Shown: positions 56,761 to 64,000 of the stretch, piece by piece
Numbering within the stretch: position 1 is the first letter of the stretch
How the letters are laid out: each line of letters begins with the position of its first letter
From: Paraburkholderia bannensis NBRC 103871
GTDB lineage: Bacteria > Pseudomonadota > Gammaproteobacteria > Burkholderiales > Burkholderiaceae
Reading direction: 5' to 3'
Assembly: GCF_000685015.1 (NCBI RefSeq)
Contig: NZ_BAYA01000005.1
Coordinates: forward strand, 434,001 to 498,000
DNA length: 64,000 bases
Notes under the pieces: model-generated
Seen by the model: only the letters and a program-made list of their open reading frames with translations
Told to the model about the DNA's origin: nothing
Database searches by the model: none
Position numbers and translations under genes: made by a program

Positions 56761-57716
56761 ACACAATAAACGTTACCTCAAACAGGCCTCACAGAATCGC
56801 TCGCACAAAAAACGTGCCGAACTGCACATAGACCTCTGCATCACCTGCACAAAAAACGGCACTCTGGTGCACATAAAACAATGCTTCTTGCACACAGACC
56901 GTTGCTTTTCAGCCCCAAGCCTTTGAAATCAAAGGTTTCGAGCGCCTACGTTAGTGGGTTAGTGGGTTTTTTGTTTTTAAGTAAACAAACCAACCCCGCA
57001 CAAAAAGAGATGCTTCGCGTGAAAAGCTGCGCTGAGTGGCTTGCAGGAGTGGGGGAATTTGGGGTGACCCGAAACGAAACCAGCACTAAGGACGCCAATT
57101 TGCCTGGTTTTTGAGCATGTCAGGGTTTACTCGGTGAGAGATCAGCAGGATTGGCTAAATAGAAGGCAACGTTTTGTGTGCATGAGCCTGGATCGAAGGT
57201 AACGGTTAATGTGCAGCACCCACTGTCCTCGATTGAGGCCGATATTTTTCGGCTGTCAGGGCGACTCGGGTAACGGTTTTTGTGCGAGCACGTGTACAGG
57301 CGTCGACGGTAGTGGTTTTTGTGCGGGGGCCTTTGCCGAATGGCTCGGTAACGTTTCTTGTGCACGGCGTGCTTCTAGTCGATTCAGGCGCGCTCGGATC
57401 GAGAATGGACGATGAGGTAACGATTTTTGTGCGAACGCGGGGCCTCTCGTTTCGAGCGCAGCGCAATCCAGTGATCTGTCTGAGCGGTTTCCCGTTTGTT
57501 TTTGCAGAAACACAAATCGACGGTCACGGTTTTTGTGCATTTCTTTAGAAATGCAGTAGTAGGGGAGTGCTGCCAGGATTGGGGTAACGTTTTTTGTGTT
57601 CCAATCTCTACTGGCCGTTCTTACGGAAGTGCGCAAGGCACAAAATCCGTTACCGGCTTTCCATCGTGTAGGCGGCTGCTTACACCAATGAGCAAAAGTG
57701 CACAAAAAACGTGACC
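56761..57716. other. Iteron-type replication origin
   Basis: About 13 copies of a 17-bp iteron, consensus GGTAACG(G/T)TTTTTGTGC. Reverse-strand copies on the left at 56761, 56803 and 56847. Forward copies at 57165, 57198, 57269, 57308, 57347, 57416, 57522 and 57583. Reverse copies again at 57638 and 57700. Between left and right groups lies an AT-rich stretch with GTTAGTGGGTTAGTGGG and T-runs (about 56935-56995), the probable unwinding element. Position between rep and parA supports the call. Confidence 0.85.
57165..57599 (+). repeat. Forward iteron block (eight 17-bp copies)
   Basis: Start points 57165, 57198, 57269, 57308, 57347, 57416, 57522 and 57583. Spacings are irregular (33, 71, 39, 39, 69, 106 and 61 bp), unlike the tight helical phasing of many plasmid iterons. 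The invariant part is TTTGTG; the GGTAACG side varies most in the copies at 57165 and 57308. Confidence 0.85.
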
Positions 57717-57985
57717 TCTGTAGTCAAGGAGGTTTGTACTGCTACCAGCGGTGAATGCGAAGCTGGCGTTCGGCGTCATTTTTCTGACGCGCGACGCTTG
57801 TGCACGCAGAATACACAAGCGAATTGCCTAAAAAATAGGCAGGTCGACGGAAAGGCACCTAAACGGCCCGTGGCGGGCTTGGCTATCTGGGATAGGCCAA
57901 GGGCTGGAGAAACCCTCGGGAGGCCGTCAAAACGCGAATAAAAAGGTCATTTTTTTCTTAAAGCGGTCTCAATCAGTGTGTTTCG

Positions 57986-58036
57986 ATACGCTTTTCCTGT
58001 ATTCTACGCTTTATCCAAATTCCGATAAAAAGCGTA
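57986..58036. promoter_or_regulatory. Probable parA operator/promoter
   Basis: A perfect inverted repeat, ATACGCTTTT at 57986-57995 and AAAAGCGTAT at 58027-58036, ends four bases before the parA ATG. A third half-site (TACGCTTTAT, 58005) lies between. Because ParA has an N-terminal helix-turn-helix, autorepression through these sites is likely. There is no clear ribosome site besides the AT-rich leader. Confidence 0.65.
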
Positions 58037-58039
58037 TTA

Positions 58040-59248
58040 ATGGCAAAGACTATCGAATTTCCATCAATTGACCGACGCGTTGATCTTTCGGCAGTAACGC
58101 AGTTCGCGGAAGAGGCGGGTCTTCTGTCAGAAGAACTTCGGGAAATGATGCTGGCACCGAAGCCGCGCAAGATGGCGCCGACGTTTACCTCGGCGCAGGT
58201 CGCGGAGATGTGCGGTATCGACCGGATCAAACTCAATAACCTGCTGGCGACGCGCGAAGGCTTGCCCCAAGGCGAGGCGCAGGGTTCGGGCCGCAGCCGC
58301 GTGTTTACCTTGCCCGAAGCACGTGTCTGGGTTCAGCAGGTTTCGGATATTTATCAGACGCCACTGCATACGGGCGTGCGCGACGCCGATGGCAAGGTCA
58401 TTCTGGTCGCCAACTTCAAGGGCGGCTCGACCAAGACCACGACGACGATGTGTCTTGCGCAAGGTCTCACGCTGCGCGGGCGCCGCGTGTTGCTGATCGA
58501 CCTTGACCCGCAGGCCTCGCTGACGGAGCTCTGCGGTCTCTACGCGGAAAAGGAAGTGACGGAGGACAGCACCGTCCTGCCGTACATTTACGACCCGCAA
58601 ATGGAAGGCGGCTTGCTGAATTTTGTCCAGCCGACTTATTGGGATGGCCTCGATGTCATTCCGGCGCACCCGACGCTGTTCTCGGCGGAATTTCATATTC
58701 CCGGTACGGTGATCAAGAACCCGGGCTTCAAGTTCTGGGATCTGTTGCGCGAAGGCGTGCAGACGCTGCGTCAACACTACGACTACATCATCCTGGATAC
58801 GGCGCCGTCGCTGTCGTATCTCACGATCAACGCGCTGATGGCAGCCGACGCGATGGTCATGCCGCTGGTGCCGGAAAGCCTCGACTTCATCAGTTCGGTC
58901 TCGTTCTGGAGTCTTTTCTCCGATCTCGCGCACACGATCATGGAGCGCGGCGACGAGAAGACCTATGACTTCGTCTCGGTGCTGCTGTCGAAGGTCGACT
59001 ACGGCAAGACCTCGTCTGCGCCGGTTGTGCGTTCGTGGGTGCAGCGCACCTATAAGGACTGGGTGAGTTCGGTGGAGGTTCCGGCGAGCTCGGCGATGAG
59101 CAACGGTGCACTGGCCATGGCGACGGTATTCGACATCAGCAAGGGCGATCTCGCGGACAAGACGGTTGCGCGTGTCCGGCAGCCGCTCACCGATTACGTG
59201 CGCTGGATCGATGATCTTTACGTTGAACAATGGAGGGCCGGGAAATGA
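58040..59248 (+). CDS. parA: Partition ATPase ParA (type Ia, with N-terminal HTH)
   Basis: A 402-residue segregation ATPase. Residues ~48-100 are a MerR-like DNA-binding segment (FTSAQVAEMCGIDRIKLNNL). The deviant Walker A is KGGSTKT at residues 127-133, with LLIDLDPQASLTELCG (A') and YIILDTAPSLSYLTINALM (B) following. The long N-terminus marks the type Ia class that represses its own operon. Its stop overlaps the parB start (ATGA). It moves ParB-bound centromeres of this replicon. Confidence 0.95.
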   Translation: MAKTIEFPSIDRRVDLSAVTQFAEEAGLLSEELREMMLAPKPRKMAPTFTSAQVAEMCGIDRIKLNNLLATREGLPQGEAQGSGRSRVFTLPEARVWVQQVSDIYQTPLHTGVRDADGKVILVANFKGGSTKTTTTMCLAQGLTLRGRRVLLIDLDPQASLTELCGLYAEKEVTEDSTVLPYIYDPQMEGGLLNFVQPTYWDGLDVIPAHPTLFSAEFHIPGTVIKNPGFKFWDLLREGVQTLRQHYDYIILDTAPSLSYLTINALMAADAMVMPLVPESLDFISSVSFWSLFSDLAHTIMERGDEKTYDFVSVLLSKVDYGKTSSAPVVRSWVQRTYKDWVSSVEVPASSAMSNGALAMATVFDISKGDLADKTVARVRQPLTDYVRWIDDLYVEQWRAGK

Positions 59249-60237
59249 GTTCGTTCCGCGACAAGATGGCGGCCAAGACCGCCGAACTCGGCTCTGCATC
59301 CGAGCGCCAGACCACCGAACGTCCTGCACCGGCGGCACCGGAACCGCGTCGCAGCAGCGCGTTCAAGACCGGGCCCGGGATGCTGGGTGCGCTCGCCGTT
59401 GCTCAGCAACGCATCCAGGAACTCGAAACCAACAGCGACAAGCTGCTGTTGCCGGTGAGCGCGATTCAGCCCAATCCGTGGCAACCGCGCAAGATCTTCA
59501 GTGACGAGGGGCTGGCCTCACTTGCGGAGTCGATCCGCGAAGTCGGGCTGGTCGAGCCCGTTGTGGTGCGCCGCGCGGATCATGGTTACCAGTTGATTGC
59601 AGGTGAGCGTCGTCTGCGTGCGCACGTGATTCTGCATGCCGAAGAGATTCGCGCGTCGGTGATCGAATGCTCCGACCAGGATATGGCGGTGCTTGCGCTG
59701 GTTGAGAACGTGGGGCGTGAGGATCTGACCGATTATGAAATCGGTCAGTCGCTGCGTCGCGCTGAGCAGGAGTTCCCGACGCGCACGCGCATGGCCGAGG
59801 CGCTGGGTATGTCGCGCAAGGGCCTTTATCGCTTCCTCTCGTTCGACAAACTGCCGGACTTTATTCGGCGTGACCTCGATCTGAACCCGCGCCTGCTCGG
59901 TGGGTCGGCTGCCGATGAGATCGTTTCGGCGATCAAGAAGCATGGCGCGGCTGGTCTTGCCGCCGCGCGTGAGCTGTGGCCCGCGGTGGTGGCAGGCACG
60001 CTCGATCAGGGAAAACTGGCGGCGGCGATTGGTGCACAGTCGAACCGTAGCGAGAGCGAGCAGAGCGTCTCGGAGCGGAGCATCGAGAAGATTTTCTCCG
60101 GGAAGAGCCACGCCGGCAGCATCACGAAGGACACCAATAGCTTCACGGTGAAGCTTAAGACGGGGGTACTTTCGGATGCGCAGGAGACGCAGATTCGGGA
60201 ACTCATCAGCCAGTTGTTCAATGTGAAGCCTGGTTGA
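59245..60237 (+). CDS. parB: Centromere-binding protein ParB
   Basis: A 330-residue ParB. The N-terminal CTP-binding domain has LLPVSAIQPNPWQPRKIF and GERRLRAHVIL; LALVENVGREDLTDYEIGQS follows. The central helix-turn-helix MAEALGMSRKGLYRFLSFDK (about residues 180-200) reads the DNA site. A C-terminal dimer domain ends the protein. The ATG at 59245 overlaps the parA stop. An intrinsic terminator follows at 60271, and the cluster of 15-bp palindromes just beyond is its probable binding region. Confidence 0.95.
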   Translation: MSSFRDKMAAKTAELGSASERQTTERPAPAAPEPRRSSAFKTGPGMLGALAVAQQRIQELETNSDKLLLPVSAIQPNPWQPRKIFSDEGLASLAESIREVGLVEPVVVRRADHGYQLIAGERRLRAHVILHAEEIRASVIECSDQDMAVLALVENVGREDLTDYEIGQSLRRAEQEFPTRTRMAEALGMSRKGLYRFLSFDKLPDFIRRDLDLNPRLLGGSAADEIVSAIKKHGAAGLAAARELWPAVVAGTLDQGKLAAAIGAQSNRSESEQSVSERSIEKIFSGKSHAGSITKDTNSFTVKLKTGVLSDAQETQIRELISQLFNVKPG

Positions 60238-60270
60238 GATGCGCTGTTGAAGGTCTGGATTTTTGGAGAA

Positions 60271-60294
60271 GCCCGCGAAAGCGGGCTTTTTTTT
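60271..60294 (+). terminator. Rho-independent terminator of parAB
   Basis: GCCCGC GAAA GCGGGC followed by eight T residues, 33 bases after the parB stop. A textbook intrinsic terminator. Confidence 0.92.
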
Positions 60295-60319
60295 CGTCGG
60301 GTCGCGGGGCGAGATGGCT

Positions 60320-61370
60320 GTGTCGAGTGGACACGGCAAACAGGTGACACAGTGGGCTTCGCGTTGAGTCGTGTGTCGAGTCGACACATGGTGGGGGCGA
60401 TCTTTGCGAGAAGCGATGGCGTGGGAAGGTTGGGTGTGGAGCCGTGAGCATATGCTTCGATGGGGCGTGTGGCGCATTAAACGTCGAGTCGACACGCGGT
60501 GGAGGTGGGGCGATCGTTGCGCCGAGCAATGGCGTGGTTAGGTTGACTGTAGAGTCGCGAGCGTACGTTTGGATGGGCCGTGTGACGCGCTGTGCGTCGA
60601 GTCGACACAGAGAGCAGGCGATACAGTGGGCTTCGCCTTAAGTCGTGTGTCGAGTCGACACACGGTTGGGTTGCGATTTTTGCGTCAAGCGACGGCGTGG
60701 GTAGGTTGGATGTGGAGCCGTGAGCATAAGCTTCGATGGGGCGTGTGACGTATTGAACGTCGAGTCGACACGGCGAGCAGACGACTCAGGAAGCCTCGCC
60801 TTAGGCCGTGTGTCGAGTCGACACACGGTGGTGGGGCGATCTTTGCGCCGAGCGATGGCGTGGTTAGGTTGACTGTGGAGTCGTGAGCGTACGCTTGGAT
60901 GGGCCGTGTGACGCGCTGTGCGTCGAGTCAACACACGGTTGCGCTGCGATTTTTGCGTCGAGCGACGGCGTGGGTAGATTGAGTGTGGAGCCGTGAGCAT
61001 ACGCCGCGATCGGGTGTGACGCGTTGTGCGTTGAGTCGACACAGCGAGCAGGAGACTCAGAATGCTTCGCCATAGGCCGTGTGTCGAGTCGACACACGGT
61101 GGAGGTGGGGCAATCTTTGCGCTGAGCGATAGCGTGGGTAGGTTGAGTGTGGAGCCGTGAGCATACGCCTCGATGGGTCGTGTGACGCGTCGCGGGTCGA
61201 GTCGACACAGCAAGCAGGCGACACAGACGGCTTCGCCATAGGTCGTGTGTCGAGTCGACACACGTTGGGGTGAGCGATCGTTGCGCCGAGCGATGGGGTG
61301 CGGAGGTTGTGGGGCCGCGAGCATGCGTGTCGATGGATCGGATGTGACGCGCTGTGTGTCGAGTCGACAC
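60320..61370. repeat. parS: Tandem ~163-bp repeat array with 13 ParB-site-like palindromes (candidate centromere)
   Basis: Thirteen copies of GTGTCGAGTCGACAC or near matches. Perfect: 60373, 60647, 60810, 61081, 61247, 61356. One to three mismatches: 60320, 60481, 60594, 60757, 60920, 61028, 61194. Spacings fall in two classes, exactly 53 bp and 108-113 bp, which gives a unit near 163 bp of one degenerate plus one perfect site. Long spacers are conserved (GCGATGGCGTGGG, GCCGTGAGCATACGC, CGTGTGACGCG). Two units lack the perfect copy. No gene is present. It directly follows parB, so ParB binding is the likely role. Confidence 0.8.
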
Positions 61371-62812
61371 AGCGCGTCTCCTGCTTGGGCCAACTGGTGG
61401 ATCGTCGGTCAATCAGCTTGGGATTCGGGGCTACTGTTGTTGCGGTGCGGCGAGTCGAGTTCGTGATGATGTGCGAAGCAATGCACGATGAATTAGGGCG
61501 TGCAGCACTGGGGCAGGGGGGGTGAGCACCGGCGATGTTCAATTGAGTGACGCGTTCGTGTGTCGAGTCGACACACGATAGATTTTCGACGGTCAATGCG
61601 CGCGAAGCCGTTTAGTGTATGGAGGCCATCGTATCTGTCTGAAGGTGGCCACGCGATGTGGTGCCGTTGGTTTCGCAGCGTGCCTCTTCGGATATGACTA
61701 AAGCCCATCTGCATAGCTTGCCTGCCCCTGCGCATACAGAATCGCGAGCTGGCTCCGTGGAGCAAGTTGATTGCGTGTGTCGAGTCGACACACGCAATCA
61801 ATCGGTGGCTGGGTAGGCTGGTGTGCGCGTCGAGAATTTCTACAAGTCGAAGCGTTGCGATTTGGCATCCTCGACGCTGGAACTCCCAGCCATAAGCGGG
61901 TGGATCTCGTTGTCACGGGCGAGGAGGGGGGGCGGCTTGAGGTGATCAGTGCATGGCGCTGTCCGTGTTGCCCAATTTGAAAAATCGCTTGCCGAACGCT
62001 GAAGTGACAAGGTGTGCTCTGTGTCGAGTCGACACAGAGACATCGCCCGGAGTAGGGGCCTGCCAGGAGGTGCGCGCCGCTGGCAACAAAGGTGACGAGG
62101 GCGGCCTGACGTGCAAACAAGTGCGATTGAGATGTCCAGCGGCGTCGAGCCTATGACAACTAGCTGATGCCTGAGACGTAAGCGCGATGGCGAGAAATTG
62201 GATCGATGCCTGCCTGAGTCTCCCGGGAGTTTCTCAGGCTATAAGCAACGGCGAACGACCTGTGAGATCTACGAGGGCCCGCAAGTAGCCGATGTTTGAT
62301 AAGGGCGTTGCGGTTGCGGCGGCTGGGTGGCTGTACGGTCACCTAGCCTGCTGCGATCGCTTAGCTGCGAGCGAGCGCCTGTGCCGCTTCGCAGGAGAGG
62401 GGAGAGTGTCTGCGGCGGGCGTGCTCCGTGCCGGGATCTTCGCGCCAACAAAAGGCGGAGAAGCGCGTCGGACATCGGCGCAGCTCTAGCTGAGCCCAGG
62501 ATTTCGAAATGTGTCGACTCGACACATTTCAGGATTTTCAACCCTGCTCTGCATTCCGTAGCGAGAGGCGATCTCGTCAAGCGGCGATTGGCGCATCAAC
62601 CTTTACCTCGTCGCTACTGCAAGCCTTTTGCCCAGACGTCAGCAGAAGTCGGTGTCGATTCAACAGCGACGCGGGCAACCATATCGCGCCATCCCCTGAT
62701 CAGACGAACACGTCGCGTAGCCAGTAGGGCAGTGCGATCAGGCTCTACGTCAGCGCGTTCCGAGAGTGTCGCCGTTCCATATTGTGCGTCGGGCTGTGTG
62801 TCGACTCGACAC
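61371..62812. promoter_or_regulatory. parS: Dispersed palindrome sites beyond the array (candidate parS)
   Basis: Five more perfect GTGTCGA(G/C)TCGACAC sites at 61560, 61777, 62021, 62511 and 62798. Those at 62511 and 62798 have C at the centre, so they are reversed relative to all the others. Several sit in longer palindromes (35 bp at 61767, 23 bp at 62017, 25 bp at 62506). Sequence between them shows no convincing gene. Confidence 0.75.
61767..61801. repeat. 35-bp palindrome with one central base
   Basis: Each 17-base arm ends in GTGTGTCGA and matches its partner perfectly around the central G at 61784. The inner 15 bp is the parS-like site. It is the longest extension of the motif in the window. 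Confidence 0.9.
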
Positions 62813-63866
62813 AACTTCGGCGGGACAGCGTTTGACCACCTGGTCGCGCCTTGCGGCGCCGCACGCGCAACACCTCAGTGGAAACGCTAAGGAGCGGTTG
62901 CGAAGCAAATCTATCGCAGCGAGTTTGATAGGCGTGGCCGGTTCATCGAGGTATTGAGACGCCTCATCTGGACTTTGCAAAGGCAGCTACGGTCTCGCCA
63001 CGTGAGTCTTGCGGCATATCCTTAGCCCGAACTCGCCACTGAAGCAGTAGGGCATCCCGTCCTGTCTCTTCTCTGGGGACTGTCGCGTATATCAATCAGA
63101 AGCCGGAGTTCGCATCGAACCTGATTACGGCCGGCAATCGCGGCACCTGGCAATACCTGCATGGCAACCTCAGACGTCCGTAGCGCAAGCGCGGCTGTCC
63201 TCTCCGAAGTTGCATTGCTAATGGCGGATCGTGCTCTGACCGACAGGAGCAATTGTGTTCGCATCGCAATTGAATGGAGCTGATATCCGAGCACGCCTGC
63301 ACGGCATCTGTACCCAACCCGGATCGCAGAAAACCATCAATACGTCATAAACGCAACTAACCGATAAAATGAGCACGAATTCAAAACTATCTAGCACCGG
63401 GACAGCCAAGCGAATACGAACCGCATAGTGACTGAGACCGCCGCGGCGGCCCACGCTTCACGCCTTCAACGCGCTTTAGGTGCTTCGCGTCGCCCGCACG
63501 ACCCGGGAAGCGCTACAACAACCCTCAGAACCCGTGAATTTCTCCCCAATCCCGGCTATCTCAAGCACCGAATCAAACCAGAATCCACCCGGCGTGAAAC
63601 ATTCGCCTGAAATCGAATAAAACGGTAAAATCCTTATGCAACAAGGTCTTGCGCCCTATAAAATTGCCTCGCTGCCAAATGTTTCACGCTGAGGCACGTT
63701 CTCCCGCCCCAAAATCCGAGCCTCCTCAGGCTAGATCCCTCAATCAGGTTCAAAGCGCTCCAATTCGTATCTTTCACTACGTATTTTGTAGTTAATCGAA
63801 TAAACGACCAGCCGAGCCACAGCGGCCATCAAGCCGCCGCGGCCGCTTCAAATCCGCCCGAAAGCC
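62813..63866. other. Gene-poor region right of the palindromes
   Basis: About 1.05 kb. All open frames are short, overlap on several strands and lack ribosome sites or recognisable motifs. It ends with lower-GC sequence (63600-63800). A 12-bp inverted pair at 63592 and 63678 is the only structure noted. Confidence 0.6.
63592..63689. repeat. Separated inverted repeat GCGTGAAACATT / AATGTTTCACGC
   Basis: Perfect 12-bp arms at 63592-63603 and 63678-63689, 74 bases apart. The inner GTTTCACG / CGTGAAAC resembles half of the widespread chromosomal parS, but the halves are not joined. Function unknown. Confidence 0.5.
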
Positions 63867-64000
63867 TTACCCACCAAGCGTTCCAGCCTTCACCGCATTG
63901 CTCGCGAGCGCAAAATTGCCGGCGCCCAGATGATGGATCGTATGCAGGTCACGATTCGTGTCGTCGAAGATCCAGTGCCCGCCGTTGAAAACGCGCGGAT
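63867..64000 (-). CDS. Unidentified protein, C-terminal 43 residues
   Basis: A leftward frame open to the right edge and ending in TAA at 63867-63869. The visible end reads RVFNGGHWIFDDTNRDLHTI and finishes with a glycine-containing tail (AVKAGTLGG). Codon use is normal for the window, so it is probably the end of a real gene. I do not recognise the family. Confidence 0.55.
   Translation of the reverse strand, partial: PRVFNGGHWIFDDTNRDLHTIHHLGAGNFALASNAVKAGTLGG

Noticed and set aside
57165..57599. Possible CRISPR array
   Set aside because: The repeats are 17 bp, vary in sequence and orientation, and have unequal spacers of 16-89 bases; they are Rep iterons next to a rep gene, and no cas gene is present.
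60320..61370. CRISPR array or tandem gene family
   Set aside because: The repeated core is a palindrome and the spacers are themselves repeated; there are no cas genes and no conserved reading frame.
60247..61801. Short open frames inside the palindrome region
   Set aside because: They repeat the same peptide because the DNA repeats, exist on both strands and lack ribosome sites.
62157..63300. Possible decayed genes right of the parS-like sites
   Set aside because: Several frames of 60-190 codons exist on both strands but none shows a motif, ribosome site or consistent codon bias.
1..64000. tRNA, rRNA, insertion-sequence transposase or prophage genes
   Set aside because: None were recognised on either strand; the only mobile-like sequence is the transposase-less element at 19792-20337.

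Overview
The window is high-GC betaproteobacterial DNA, most likely a secondary chromosome (chromid) of Burkholderia sensu lato (Paraburkholderia, Caballeronia or a relative). Reasons: GC-rich codon use throughout; many LysR and FCD-type GntR regulators beside catabolic operons; paired ETF modules; and at 55.3-62.8 kb a plasmid-type initiator gene, an iteron origin, parA, parB and a large cluster of palindromes, which together are the replication and partition locus of a chromid rather than a dnaA-type oriC. The genus is inferred, not proven.

Layout. 0-8.5 kb: a partial LysR gene, mmsA, and a leftward operon (flavin reductase, a PotD/B/C/A-type ABC transporter, FCD-GntR) with two GntR-type palindromes in front. 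8.6-10.9 kb: small orphan genes and a LysR regulator. 10.9-18.7 kb: a leftward nitrogen cluster, glnT-like glutamine synthetase, three split glutamate-synthase-like proteins (amidotransferase, GXGXG, FMN/Fe-S), amtB and a second FCD-GntR, with a divergent XRE-cupin regulator. 18.9-21.3 kb: N-formylglutamate amidohydrolase, a 546-bp element with long inverted termini, and a LysR gene. 21.5-26.7 kb: a tightly overlapping operon of an FAD amine dehydrogenase-like protein, EtfB, EtfA, HutD and ETF-ubiquinone oxidoreductase, which forms a full electron path to the quinone pool.

26.7-32.3 kb: a PhnB-like protein, bacterioferritin, then a KaiC-like double ATPase, a single-domain response regulator and a bacteriophytochrome histidine kinase. 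32.4-44.9 kb: two divergent operons around 38 kb. The leftward one holds a cyclase-family hydrolase, an acyl-CoA ligase, a second EtfBA pair and a CitE-like lyase. The rightward one holds another acyl-CoA ligase, a 1102-residue single-chain biotin carboxylase/BCCP/carboxyltransferase and two enoyl-CoA hydratases. Together they look like one acid-degradation pathway built on CoA activation, dehydrogenation, carboxylation, hydration and cleavage; the substrate is unknown. 45-49.3 kb: a YbdG-like channel, then a patatin, 3-hydroxybutyrate dehydrogenase and acetoacetate decarboxylase operon (PHB/ketone-body turnover). 49.6-55 kb: PagL-like lipid A deacylase, a flavin-split-barrel protein, a SnoaL-like protein, the NadV-NadM nicotinamide salvage pair and a small SET-domain methyltransferase.

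55-64 kb: a pair of inverted DnaA boxes, the rep gene, about 13 iterons of 17 bp flanking an AT-rich stretch, a parA operator, parAB, then roughly 3.6 kb without convincing genes. This last stretch carries 18 copies of a 15-bp palindrome. Thirteen of them sit in a tandem array with a higher-order unit near 163 bp, which is the most striking structure in the window and probably the centromere. The window ends inside an unidentified leftward gene.
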